DNA of 64,000 bases from Trinickia dabaoshanensis (lineage in GTDB: Bacteria > Pseudomonadota > Gammaproteobacteria > Burkholderiales > Burkholderiaceae), in assembly GCF_002879885.1 (NCBI RefSeq), contig NZ_PNYA01000018.1, positions 62,001 through 126,000 on the forward strand. Reading direction: 5' to 3'. Positions within the stretch are counted from its first letter, which is position 1; every line of letters begins with the position of its first letter. The notes beneath the pieces were generated by a model that saw nothing but the letters and a program-made list of their open reading frames with translations, had not been told where the DNA came from and did not search any database. Below, in pieces: positions 37,634-45,838 of this stretch. The position numbers were made by a program, and so were the translations under genes.

Positions 37634-38279
37634 TCACTCCAGCAATCGCTGGGCCGACATCGCGAGCAATAACCGGTCGAGGCCTATGCCGAAACCTGCG
37701 CCTTCCCGGTATGCGCCGCCGCCGGCTACTTGCTGCTGAGCGCCAAGCTCGCTACAGCGCATTTCGAAGCCCTGACCGTCCAGGTAATAGCTGAGCCCTC
37801 TTCTAGCCGCGCTATCGAACGTGTAGCGAAGGCCCAACGAATCGAAGAACCCTTTCGCGATACGCTGGCTCAACTCCGACGCGCGCCGGGGCTCCTCGCT
37901 TAGGCATTCGAAGCCCAATTGTGTGAATTCGCGGTAGCGTCCCGCCTGCGGCCGCTCGTATCGATAACAGCGCGCCACATAAAAAAGCAAGCGCTCTCGC
38001 TTGCCATCGATCAATTGCTCGTATCGCTCTTGAAACAAAGCGGTCGCTTCCGGAATCAGACAGCAGGCGCGCCCCTTCTTATCGGGAAAGGCCCACATCT
38101 GATCGATGATTTCACTGCCGCCGGCTTTTTCGATAAACGTATCTTGCGACCACAGCGCCGGAACGATCGCCTCTTCAGCGCCACGTTCGATGAAGGTAAC
38201 TCCGGAAGCGGCTCTCGAGGGTCCGCATGGCAGCGGCTTCTTTTCCAACAACGAAACGGGTTCCGCGCAGCATCGTCAT
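37634..38279 (-). CDS. Stand-alone histidyl-tRNA-synthetase-like catalytic core, +1 frameshift near the N-terminus
   Basis: Two frames together give one class-II synthetase core of about 220 residues. Frame A starts at ATG 38279 (MTMLRGTRFVVGKEAAAMR...RFRSYL) and resembles HisRS from its opening RGMNDYLP block; it would stop at 38175-38177. Frame B carries the rest from about 38191 (IERGAEEAIVPALW, motif 2 RYERPQAGRYREFTQLGFE, RRGLSYYLDG in place of the HisRS RGLDYY, AGGGAYREG, motif 3 GFGIGLDRLLLAM). Joining needs a +1 shift at CTT CAT (38195-38190). There is no HisRS anticodon-binding domain. A fragment starting at TTG 38251 in frame B is the only uninterrupted frame. It could be a pseudogene, a sequencing error or a recoded gene. 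A leader with attenuator features precedes it. Confidence 0.72.
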
Positions 38280-38291
38280 AGTGACTCCGTA

Positions 38292-38325
38292 GAAATAAAA
38301 AAAGGCGCCATCTAAATTGGCGCCT
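38292..38325 (-). terminator. Intrinsic terminator in the leader of the synthetase-like gene
   Basis: On the minus strand an 8-bp perfect stem (AGGCGCCA / TGGCGCCT, positions 38325-38318 and 38310-38303, 7-base loop) is followed by seven T, one A and three T (38302-38292). It lies 13 bases before ATG 38279, i.e. inside the leader of a gene and not after one, which is what an attenuator predicts. Confidence 0.85.
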
Positions 38326-38453
38326 GGGTGGTGTCGCACGAGACAGGGTTTTCTTGATCCCTGCGCTCGATGCTATGGACGTAACGAACCACGGCGCGGT
38401 CTTGAGCGGCCGTGATGACCATGGGAGTCAATCAGTTCGTTAAAGGGTTCCAT
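38303..38453 (-). promoter_or_regulatory. Candidate translational attenuator (His-type) for the synthetase-like gene
   Basis: Four pairing segments read in order on the minus strand. Segment 1: CACGGC (38414-38409), which includes a His codon of the leader ORF. Segment 2: GCGCCGTGG (38397-38389). Segment 3: CCAC-cca-GGCGC (38331-38320). Segment 4: the 3' arm of the terminator (38310-38303). Segment 1 pairs with GCCGTG inside segment 2; segment 2 pairs with segment 3 (five plus four base pairs, 3-base bulge); segment 3 overlaps the 5' arm of the terminator stem. The 1:2 plus 3:4 fold terminates, whereas 2:3 antiterminates. A ribosome waiting at the His codons would cover segment 1 and favour 2:3. 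A middle hairpin (CGAG...AGGG / CCCT...CTCG, about 38369-38339) lies between segments 2 and 3. No protein-binding element was identified. Confidence 0.65.
38373..38453 (-). CDS. Leader peptide with clustered His codons
   Basis: A 26-codon ORF from ATG 38453 to TAG 38375-38373. Codons 11-14 read His-Gly-His-His (38423-38412), followed by an Arg-rich end. It precedes the antiterminator segment and terminator described above. The ribosome-binding site is weak, and the same frame is open upstream, so the start is uncertain. The case for a leader peptide rests on the position of the His codons in the pairing scheme. Confidence 0.55.
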   Translation of the reverse strand: MEPFNELIDSHGHHGRSRPRRGSLRP

Positions 38454-38784
38454 GTGCGAATCATGGCAGAAGCGCGGCGTGCTGTGAACCCCTCCGCCAT
38501 GCGGTCCCGCTCGTTCCCACCAAGCCTCATCCCCCCGCGCACATCGCGTGCAACGGCGTAGTATGTCGTTCAGCAGGCCATGCCCTTGTCGAAATCGCTT
38601 CGAACTACGAATTCGCTTAGCCCTTGCGAAGCAGCACGAGCGACGCACGAAAGCGAAATGGCAACACTCGCATTCCCCTGCCCAATGCGGTCATGCAAGC
38701 CAAAAACTTGACCGACGTCATCCCATGCCACAAGCCCGGGCTGACAATTCGATCAATCGATTCCGTACACGGAGGAGGTGCATC
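38454..38784. other. Intergenic region between leader and alanine dehydrogenase
   Basis: These 331 bases separate the minus-strand leader from the plus-strand ald start and should hold both promoters. I could not pick a convincing -35/-10 pair on either strand. Longer frames that cross the region lack recognisable coding features. Confidence 0.35.
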
Positions 38785-39900
38785 ATGCTGGTCGGCATTC
38801 CCAAAGAGATCAAAAACCAGGAATACCGCGTTGGCCTAACCCCCGCGGGCACGCGCGAGCTAGTCAGCCGCGGGCATCAAGTGCTCGTTCAAAAAGATGC
38901 GGGAGCCGCCGTCGGCCTTCCCGATGAAGCCTACGCGGCGGCCGGCGCCACGGTATGCGGCGACGCACAAGAAATCTTCGCGCGCGCCGACATGATCATC
39001 AAAGTCAAAGAGCCGCAAGCCGTCGAGCGCGCCATGTTGCGGCGCGGTCAAATCCTTTACACCTATCTCCACCTCGCTCCGGACCGCGAACAAGCCACCG
39101 ATCTCATCGCTTCGGGCGCCGTGTGCGTCGCGTACGAGACGATTACCGGCGCAGGCGGAGGGCTTCCCTTGCTGGCGCCGATGAGCGAAGTGGCGGGCCG
39201 CATGTCGATTCAAGTGACGGCCGCCCACTTGGAGAAGCCCGCCGGCGGCATGGGATTGCTGCTGGCCGGCGTGCCCGGCGTCGCGCCCGGACACGTCGTC
39301 GTGATCGGCGGCGGAACGGTCGGGACGAATGCATTGCAAATGGCTGTCGGTATGGGCGCGCGGGTCACGATTCTCGATACGAACGTCGAGCGCCTGCGCC
39401 AACTCGACTTGATCTTCGGCAATCGCATCACGACGATGTTCTCGAGCGCACACGCGCTGGAACGATGCGTCGCGAGCGCGGATGCCGTCATCGGCGCGGT
39501 ACTGATCCCCGGTGCGACCGCGCCTAGGCTCGTCACCCGCGCCATGATCTCGACGATGAAGAAGGGAGCCGTCGTGGTCGACGTCGCCATCGATCAAGGC
39601 GGATGCTTCGAAACGTCCCACCCGACGACGCATGCGGAACCTACCTTTGTAGTGGACGGCGTCATCCATTATTGCGTTGCGAACATGCCAGGAGCCGTCG
39701 CGCGAACCTCGACGTTCGCACTGACGAACGCCACGCTCGGCCACGCGATTGCATTGGCGAACAAGGGATGGAAGCGCGCAATGAGCGACGATCCGCACCT
39801 GCGTGCCGGCTTGAATGTGTGCGAGGGCCAGGTCACGCACGAGGCCGTCGCCAAAGCACTGGGGCAACCGTACGCGCACGCCGAGGCATTGCTCGCATGA
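38785..39900 (+). CDS. ald: Alanine dehydrogenase
   Basis: A 371-residue NAD-dependent alanine dehydrogenase (alanine to pyruvate plus ammonia), cytoplasmic. Starts with the family block [20 protein letters not shown]; the NAD-binding Rossmann motif is [17 protein letters not shown]; the catalytic region KVKEPQ and the MSEVAGRMS segment are intact, and [19 protein letters not shown] near the end is diagnostic. GGAGGAGG lies upstream of ATG 38785; the frame is open further upstream without similarity. Length is that of the family. Confidence 0.95.
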   Translation: MLVGIPKEIKNQEYRVGLTPAGTRELVSRGHQVLVQKDAGAAVGLPDEAYAAAGATVCGDAQEIFARADMIIKVKEPQAVERAMLRRGQILYTYLHLAPDREQATDLIASGAVCVAYETITGAGGGLPLLAPMSEVAGRMSIQVTAAHLEKPAGGMGLLLAGVPGVAPGHVVVIGGGTVGTNALQMAVGMGARVTILDTNVERLRQLDLIFGNRITTMFSSAHALERCVASADAVIGAVLIPGATAPRLVTRAMISTMKKGAVVVDVAIDQGGCFETSHPTTHAEPTFVVDGVIHYCVANMPGAVARTSTFALTNATLGHAIALANKGWKRAMSDDPHLRAGLNVCEGQVTHEAVAKALGQPYAHAEALLA

Positions 39901-40018
39901 CCGGCGGCTAAATATCATTCGGGCCGCGCGGCGCCTCGGTGTCGACGAGCGCCGCCGCGCCGAATAACGCGAAGCAAACGAATCTATACTAAGCGCTCGA
40001 ACTCACTCGCCGAGCGCC

Positions 40019-40213
40019 GTGCCCAAGCTTTCCCGTCCGGAGCCGTCCAACGACGATCCTCGCCCAACGCCGCCGCAACGTCCCGACGAAGACGATTGCT
40101 GCCACAGCGGTTGCTCGCCTTGCGTATTCGAGCTTTACGAAGAAGCGCTCGATCGATACGAAGCGGCGCTCGAGGCCTGGGAGGCACGACAAGCGGCCCG
40201 CCGCGCACATTAA
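40019..40213 (+). CDS. Small oxidoreductase-like domain protein
   Basis: A 64-residue protein from GTG 40019. A proline-rich start leads into DEDDCCHSGCSPCVFELYEEALDRYEAAL, the signature of the 'oxidoreductase-like' N-terminal domain family (PF09791), with the CC-x3-C-x2-C cysteine cluster probably binding metal. No enzymatic activity is established for the family. Confidence 0.8.
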   Translation: MPKLSRPEPSNDDPRPTPPQRPDEDDCCHSGCSPCVFELYEEALDRYEAALEAWEARQAARRAH

Positions 40214-40235
40214 CATCGGAATCGGAAATCCGCGT

Positions 40236-40616
40236 ATGCCAGCCTCGATTCGCAACTCGCTGTCTTGGATCCTCGACGCATTCGAACGCGATCCTACTTA
40301 TGTTCCCAAGCGAATGTTCAGCATGGACGCGGCTTATATCGACGCTCGCCTATGCATTACCGCCGGCGACCGAAAGGAGCCCTGGAACGGCATGCTCGTC
40401 TGCACGTCGCAAGATCATCACGCCTCGCTTATCGAAGCGATGCCCGCCTTGCAAGTGCATCCCGTCATCGGAAAATGGCTTTATGTTTCGCAGGCGCATC
40501 CGGAGTTCGAATCGGTCGTCGCGCGAGTCGTCTCCATCGTGCTCGCGCGCGATCCGCGTATCGGTGTCGAACCGAAGCCGAAGGGCAGCCGCAAGGCTGC
40601 ATTACCGAAGGACTAA
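40236..40616 (+). CDS. Conserved-looking hypothetical protein
   Basis: A 126-residue soluble protein 22 bases after the oxidoreductase-like gene, probably in the same operon. It starts SIRNSLSWILDAFERDPTYVPKRMFSMDAAYIDARLCITAG, contains KWLYVSQAHPEFESVVARVVSIVLARDPRIG and ends in a lysine-rich tail. The pattern of alternating strands and a final amphipathic helix resembles MmcQ/TfoX-like small domains, but not strongly enough for a call. Confidence 0.6.
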   Translation: MPASIRNSLSWILDAFERDPTYVPKRMFSMDAAYIDARLCITAGDRKEPWNGMLVCTSQDHHASLIEAMPALQVHPVIGKWLYVSQAHPEFESVVARVVSIVLARDPRIGVEPKPKGSRKAALPKD

Positions 40617-40632
40617 CGGGCAATCACGGCAA

Positions 40633-41517
40633 TTAAGCTGCACTCAAAGCAGCGATATCGCGCCGCGGCGGCGCGCCGAACATTCGAGCGTACTCGCGGC
40701 TAAATTGCGAAGGACTTTCGTAACCCACGCGATACGCGGCCGCTTCGGCGTTCGCTGCGCCCGTCAACATTAGATGGCGCGCCTCGAGCAGGCGAAGCTG
40801 CTTTTGATATTGCAGCGGCGTCATCGAAGTGAGTGCCTTGAACTGACGATGAAATGCCGACAAACTCATTTGCGCCACCGAAGCGAGTTCTTCGATGCGT
40901 ACCGTCTCGGCGAATCGATGCCGCAGATCATGGATTGCGCTGACGACCCGCTCGACATGCCCATTCGCGAGAACGAGCTTGGCCACTTCCGCGCCGTAAC
41001 GTCCGGTCAATAGCCAGTAGCAGATCTCACGCATGATCATCGGCGCGATGACGGGGATCGCGTGCGGCGTATCGAGCAATCGCATCGTGCGCTGCACGCA
41101 ATCGGCAAGCGGCCCGTCGAAGTCCGCGACGAATACGCCATGCCCGAGTTCGCCATCGGGCACCGGGGGACGATCGAGTTGTTCCATCACCTCGCGCATG
41201 ACAGCCAGGTCCAACTCGATCACCACGCACAGGTAAGGCTCATCGGGGCTTGCCTGGACGATCCGGCTCATCGCCGGCAATTCGACGCTGACGACCAGCG
41301 CTTGCCCTGCACGATAGTCGTATCGTTTGCCACCGAAGGTCGTCCATTTCGCACCTTGCACGACGACGCATAGCGCCGGTTTCATGAGGAGGTGCGACGG
41401 ATGTCTTTCATGATCCGAGCGCAAAATCGTCACGCCTTCGATAGGCGTGACGAAAGGACTTTGCCCACTTTGACTCTCGGTATAGCGTTTGACGCTTTCC
41501 ACTAATGCGCGCGTCAT
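40633..41517 (-). CDS. AraC-family regulator with AraC_N-type sensor domain
   Basis: A 294-residue regulator. The N-terminal half has the AraC_N (YqhC-like) cupin features: PSLCVVVQGAKWTTFGGKRYDYRAGQALVVSVELP in order. The C-terminal half is a double helix-turn-helix (VRIEELASVAQMSLSAFHRQFKALTSMTPLQYQKQLRLLEAR, then AEAAAYRVGYESPSQFSREYARMFGAPP). It is convergent with the small genes at 40019-40616 and divergent from the binding-protein gene at 41739, with 221 bases between. Such regulators often control an adjacent oxidoreductase, and the SDR at 42568 is the nearest candidate. Confidence 0.9.
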   Translation of the reverse strand: MTRALVESVKRYTESQSGQSPFVTPIEGVTILRSDHERHPSHLLMKPALCVVVQGAKWTTFGGKRYDYRAGQALVVSVELPAMSRIVQASPDEPYLCVVIELDLAVMREVMEQLDRPPVPDGELGHGVFVADFDGPLADCVQRTMRLLDTPHAIPVIAPMIMREICYWLLTGRYGAEVAKLVLANGHVERVVSAIHDLRHRFAETVRIEELASVAQMSLSAFHRQFKALTSMTPLQYQKQLRLLEARHLMLTGAANAEAAAYRVGYESPSQFSREYARMFGAPPRRDIAALSAA

Positions 41518-41738
41518 CTAATTCCCCATACGTTGGCGTTCCGCTATGTTACTGCCTGCGCGGATCAGATGCCGCGCACGCCGCATGCGTTAAGCGCGAA
41601 CCGTGATCAATGCCGAGCGCCTGCTTGGCGCTCAACTTTTTTCGTCTCTTATACTTCGTCCATTGCCGTGCAGTCGTCGCTGAAATGGAAACCTTACTCA
41701 GCCGTTCAGCGCGCAAGCCCATTTAAACGCGAGCGACC

Positions 41739-42482
41739 ATGCCCATCGATCCGTCCATCGTGAGTGCTTTTACCCCCACCGGCAAGCTGCGCGCCTCGAT
41801 CAATCTCGGCAACCCGATCCTCGCCAATATAGATCCCGGCACCGGCGAGCCGATCGGCGTCTCGATCGATCTCGCTCATGCCTTTGCGGAACGGCTCGGC
41901 GTCGACCTCGAACTGGTGGCATTCGATACGGCCGGAAAATCGCTCGAGGCGGTCAGCGAAGAGCGCGCCGATTTCGGCTTTTTCGCGATCGATCCCCTGC
42001 GCGGCGAGAGAATCGAATTTACCGCGCCCTATGTACTGATCGAGGGCTTCTATCTAGTGCGTGACGACGCGCCAATCAGAACCAACGAAGACGTCGATCG
42101 ATCGCACAACCGCGTTGCAGTCGGCAACGGCAGCGCATATGACCTTTTCCTTACGCGAGAACTGAAGGCAGCGCAGATCGTTCGCGCGCCGTCTTCGCAG
42201 GCCGTGGTGTCGACGTTCCTCGCACGCAATCTCGAGGTGGCGGCGGGCGTGAAGCAGCAACTGGAAGCCGACGCGCGAACTGCACCGGGGCTTCGATTGC
42301 TGAGCGAGCGCTTCATGGTGATCCGGCAGGCCATGGGTACGCCGAAGCGTCGCGGTGACGCGGCCGCGCAAGCATTGCGCACGTTCGTCGAAGAGATGAA
42401 GGCATCGGGCTTCGTCGCCGAGGCGCTCGAAAGGCACGGAATAGCCGGCGCTTCGGTGGCGCCGGCAGCCGAGCACGATTAG
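41739..42482 (+). CDS. Family-3 solute-binding domain protein without signal peptide
   Basis: A 247-residue amino-acid-binding-type (SBP_bac_3) domain: LRASINLGNPILA at the start, GEPIGVSIDLAHAFAERLGVDLELV, ADFGFFAIDPLRGERIEFTAPYV and FVEEMKASGFVAEALERHGI near the end. No signal peptide or lipobox is present and I see no in-frame extension that would add one, so the protein appears cytoplasmic. No transporter genes are adjacent. It lies 85 bases before the SDR gene. Confidence 0.82.
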   Translation: MPIDPSIVSAFTPTGKLRASINLGNPILANIDPGTGEPIGVSIDLAHAFAERLGVDLELVAFDTAGKSLEAVSEERADFGFFAIDPLRGERIEFTAPYVLIEGFYLVRDDAPIRTNEDVDRSHNRVAVGNGSAYDLFLTRELKAAQIVRAPSSQAVVSTFLARNLEVAAGVKQQLEADARTAPGLRLLSERFMVIRQAMGTPKRRGDAAAQALRTFVEEMKASGFVAEALERHGIAGASVAPAAEHD

Positions 42483-42567
42483 GCAAGAACGCAGCCGAAT
42501 CCGGCATTCAGTTCGCCGCACGGCCCGCCTAAGCTTGCGCTCATCCTGATCAACTTGGAGCGCAACG

Positions 42568-43347
42568 ATGACGGTGGGAATTACTGCAAACAACCCGAGC
42601 AAGATAGCGATCGTGACAGGCGGGAGCCGCGGGCTGGGGCGCAATACCGTGCTCCACCTCGCGAGTCGCGGCGTGGATTCGATTTTCACTTATCGAGCGA
42701 ATCGAGCCGAAGCCGAGGCCGTCGTGCATCAGGTCGAACAAGCCGGCCAGCGCGCCGTCGCGCTGCCGCTCGATACCGGCAAGTGTGAGACGTTCGATGC
42801 ATTCGTCGCAAGCGTACGTGAATCGCTCACGCAGTGGGGCGCCGATCGCTTCGACTATCTCGTGAATAACGCCGGCATTTCGCATCACGCGCCCATCGAA
42901 ACTACGACCGAGCAAGACTTGGACGATCTTTACAACGTCCACTTCAAAGGCGTGTTCTTCCTCACGCAAAAGCTGCTGCCCCTCATCAATGACGGCGGGC
43001 GGATCGTCAATATCTCATCGGGCCTGACGCGCATCTCGATCGCAGGCAGTGCATCTTACGCTTCGATGAAAGGGGCCGTCGAAGTGCTGACGCGTTATCT
43101 GGCCAAGGAACTCGGGCCGCGTCGAATCGCCGTCAACACGGTGGCACCGGGCGCAATCGAAACGGATTTCAGCGGCGGCATGGTGCGCGACAACCCGGAA
43201 ATCAATCGGTTCGTCGCCGAAGCGACGGCGCTCGGCCGCGCAGGTTTGCCCGACGACATCGGGCCCATGATCGCTTCGCTGCTCGCCGATGACAACCGGT
43301 GGGTCAACGCCCAACGCATCGAGGTATCGGGCGGCTTGGCGATCTGA
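42568..43347 (+). CDS. Short-chain dehydrogenase/reductase
   Basis: A 259-residue classical SDR. The cofactor motif is TGGSRGLGRNT, the structural NNAG motif is LVNNAGISHHA, and the catalytic Ser-Tyr-Lys are in IVNISSGL and SYASMKGAVEV. The C-terminus RIEVSGGLAI is typical. GGAG precedes the ATG. Substrate not deducible from sequence. Confidence 0.92.
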   Translation: MTVGITANNPSKIAIVTGGSRGLGRNTVLHLASRGVDSIFTYRANRAEAEAVVHQVEQAGQRAVALPLDTGKCETFDAFVASVRESLTQWGADRFDYLVNNAGISHHAPIETTTEQDLDDLYNVHFKGVFFLTQKLLPLINDGGRIVNISSGLTRISIAGSASYASMKGAVEVLTRYLAKELGPRRIAVNTVAPGAIETDFSGGMVRDNPEINRFVAEATALGRAGLPDDIGPMIASLLADDNRWVNAQRIEVSGGLAI

Positions 43348-43725
43348 CAAGCTTCGAATTCGCATCGATTCATGTAGCCGTCCGCTGCTCGCGACATCGA
43401 ATCGCGTCGGACGGCAAACCGCTTGCGACGGCTTATCGAGCCGGGTTTCTGACCGATAAAGACAGAATTTTCCCTCCAGCAAAGCCATTCGTCCCTCCAG
43501 CAAACACCCGGGCGAATGGCCCTTCCCATAATTCTCTACGTCCTGACACGGCATTTCCACGCGTTGCTTGGAAAGCGCCTGTGAGGAGCGGCTTTGACTG
43601 CGGCGATAACAGCGGCGGCAGCAGCCGAGCGGAGGCACGCGCACACCCCATTGCCTGCGGCGCCACCACGGAGAGCGCAAAAGGAAATTCTTTTGCCCAT
43701 TAAAAAAGTCAGAACCGGAAACGCA
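43348..43725. other. Non-coding region upstream of the autotransporter gene
   Basis: These 378 bases hold no gene that I can support. A 13-bp direct repeat, TCCCTCCAGCAAA, occurs at 43471-43483 and 43492-43504 (21-base period), close to two helical turns, and could be a tandem binding site for a regulator of the adhesin. A purine-rich AAAGGAAATTC stretch lies shortly before the start. The autotransporter frame is open back to 43594 without signal-peptide character. Confidence 0.4.
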
Positions 43726-45708
43726 ATGAACATGAACCGACAAGCTGTGCTTTCGAATAGTAGCGTTGAGACGCTGGTAGCTGCTGACGAGACGCGAGGA
43801 GCAGCCCCCCTTCTGCGATCGAAGGTGTCACTCGCGATCGTCACGGCGTTGGCGCTAACCGCGGGTTATGCGCACGCGGACAACCTCGCGGTGGGCGGCG
43901 AGTCTCAGGGCCTCGTCTCCACGGTCGGCGGTGCTGCCGCCGCGCCGACGGCAACGACAGGCGGGACGAACCCGGCTGTCGCCGGCGCAGACGGCTCGAG
44001 CCAGAATACCGCGGTGGGCAATGCGGTCGCGGCGCAGGGCGGACAGGCTACGGCCGTCGGTGACCGCGCTACGGCAACCGGTACGAACGCGACGACCGTG
44101 GGCGCAAATTCCAGCGCAATCGGTACGAACTCGGTGGCGTTCGGGGGAGCCGCGAGCACAACGAACGGCGATTCGACGGCAATTGGCGCTCAAGCGCACA
44201 CCACCTCCGACTTCTCAACGGCGATCGGTACCAATACCTCGGCCGCCGGCGGTACCGCCGTGGGTTTCCAAGCGAGCGCGAATGCGAGCGATGCAACGTC
44301 CGTCGGCGTAGACTCGGTTGCATCCGGCACGGGCAGCGTTGCAATTTCCCGGGCGCAGGCGACCGCGACGAACGCTATCGCTATTGGCGAAGGCGCAGCA
44401 GCAACGGCAAGCGGCGCGATCGCACAAGGCGCGAATTCGGTCGCGAACTCGAACGACGCCGTAGCGTTTGGCCGCGCATCGGCCGCGAACGGCGCCGATG
44501 CAACCGCGTTAGGCACGCTTGCAACCGCATCCCAAGCCGCCACGGCAGTGGGTATCTCGGCCAATGCAAGCGGCGGCAGTTCGACGGCGATCGGCAACTC
44601 AGCCCTGTCTAGCGGTGGATCGGCCGTGGCAATCGGGCAATCTTCGACCGCATCGCAACAAACGTCCGTTGCGATTGGCTTTAGTTCAAACGCGGCATCG
44701 GCTAATGCGATTGCGCTGGGTACGCTCACTCAGGCGACGGGCGCCAACTCCATTGCGATCGGTAACGCAGCCGCAGCGTCGACAGCCGAATCGACGGCTC
44801 TCGGTTCCGGCGCGGTGACACGTGCTGCAACTAACGTGAGCGGCGCCACGGTAGGCGGAGTGACCTACAGTGGCTTCGCGGGTGCGACGCCGACCGGCGT
44901 CGTGAGCATCGGTGCGGTCGGTCAGGAACATCAGCTGCAGAACGTTGCCGCGGGGCAGATCACCGCCACCAGCACCGACGGGGTGAACGGTTCGCAACTC
45001 TTCGGCATCGCCACGCAACTGTCGTCGCTAGTCGGAAAAGTCAATTCGCTGCCGGGTGGAAACACCAACGTTCTCGACGCGACGGGCACGGCGACCGGTA
45101 CGGGCGCAACGGCGGATGCCGTCAATGCAACGTCCGTGGGTTCGACCAGCAACGTTACCGCTGACGGCGGTACCGCGGTCGGCCATCAAGCGGTCGTCAC
45201 TTCGACCAACGGCACGGCTGTCGGCACGAACGCCAGTGTTACGGGTACGAACGGAACCGCAATCGGCTCGAACAGCAGCGTCACCGGCAACAATTCGGTT
45301 GCCCTGGGTGCAAATTCAATCGCTGACCGGGACAACACGGTTTCGGTCGGTGCGCCGGGTGCTGAGCGTCAAATTACCAACGTGGCAGACGGTACGGCTC
45401 CCACCGATGCGGTGAACGTGCGCCAACTCAATAGCGCCATCAGCAGCGTTCGCGACGACATGCAGAAGTATCGCCGCGATGCAAACGCCGGCTCGGCCTC
45501 GGCCATCGCGATGGCGAACTTGCCGCAAGCCGTGTTGCCGGGAGAAAAGGTCGTGGCGCTCGGCGCGGGGACCTACGGCGGACAGAGCGCAATGGCGCTC
45601 GGGCTCTCCGTCGCGACGGGCAAATGGATCGTCAAGGGGTCCATGACGACGGGCGTTTCCGGCCACGGCTCCATCGGTGCGGGCGCGGGCGTCGGTTATC
45701 GTTGGTAA
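43726..45708 (+). CDS. Trimeric autotransporter adhesin (YadA-like)
   Basis: About 660 residues. After a basic N-terminus there is a hydrophobic signal segment (KVSLAIVTALALTAGYAHA). The passenger (about residues 60-470) is a long left-handed beta-roll head made of repeats of the type AxGxxAxAxGxxSxAxG. Neck motifs (GVNGSQLF and DAVNVRQLNSAIS) bracket a second, shorter head. The C-terminal YadA anchor (about 600-660) ends GAGVGYRW, with the terminal aromatic residue needed for outer-membrane assembly. The stalk is very short. ATG 43726 and ATG 43732 are both possible starts. It should form an outer-membrane trimer for attachment. Confidence 0.92.
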   Translation: MNMNRQAVLSNSSVETLVAADETRGAAPLLRSKVSLAIVTALALTAGYAHADNLAVGGESQGLVSTVGGAAAAPTATTGGTNPAVAGADGSSQNTAVGNAVAAQGGQATAVGDRATATGTNATTVGANSSAIGTNSVAFGGAASTTNGDSTAIGAQAHTTSDFSTAIGTNTSAAGGTAVGFQASANASDATSVGVDSVASGTGSVAISRAQATATNAIAIGEGAAATASGAIAQGANSVANSNDAVAFGRASAANGADATALGTLATASQAATAVGISANASGGSSTAIGNSALSSGGSAVAIGQSSTASQQTSVAIGFSSNAASANAIALGTLTQATGANSIAIGNAAAASTAESTALGSGAVTRAATNVSGATVGGVTYSGFAGATPTGVVSIGAVGQEHQLQNVAAGQITATSTDGVNGSQLFGIATQLSSLVGKVNSLPGGNTNVLDATGTATGTGATADAVNATSVGSTSNVTADGGTAVGHQAVVTSTNGTAVGTNASVTGTNGTAIGSNSSVTGNNSVALGANSIADRDNTVSVGAPGAERQITNVADGTAPTDAVNVRQLNSAISSVRDDMQKYRRDANAGSASAIAMANLPQAVLPGEKVVALGAGTYGGQSAMALGLSVATGKWIVKGSMTTGVSGHGSIGAGAGVGYRW

Positions 45709-45739
45709 ACCCCGTTTCGCGAGTGTGGCGAATCGCATA

Positions 45740-45769
45740 GCCCGCCGCGGCGTCACTGCCGCGGCGGGC
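45740..45769. terminator. Strong hairpin after the autotransporter gene
   Basis: A perfect 12-bp GC-rich stem (GCCCGCCGCGGC / GCCGCGGCGGGC, loop GTCACT) 31 bases after the stop. There is no T-run after it, so it may act with Rho or protect the transcript end. Confidence 0.5.
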
Positions 45770-45838
45770 ATCGACGATTACGAATACCGCGAACAATCGG
45801 TTCAATAGGCCAGGAGAACCGCACTGAACCCCGAAGAA

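Noticed and set aside
44190-44729. Minus-strand open frame of 179 codons inside the autotransporter gene
   Set aside because: Its repetitive Ala/Val/Pro sequence is the complement of the head repeats.
45740-45769. CRISPR-like or mobile-element end
   Set aside because: It is a single inverted repeat placed just after a gene stop, which is better explained as a transcript-end hairpin; there are no repeats or transposase around it.
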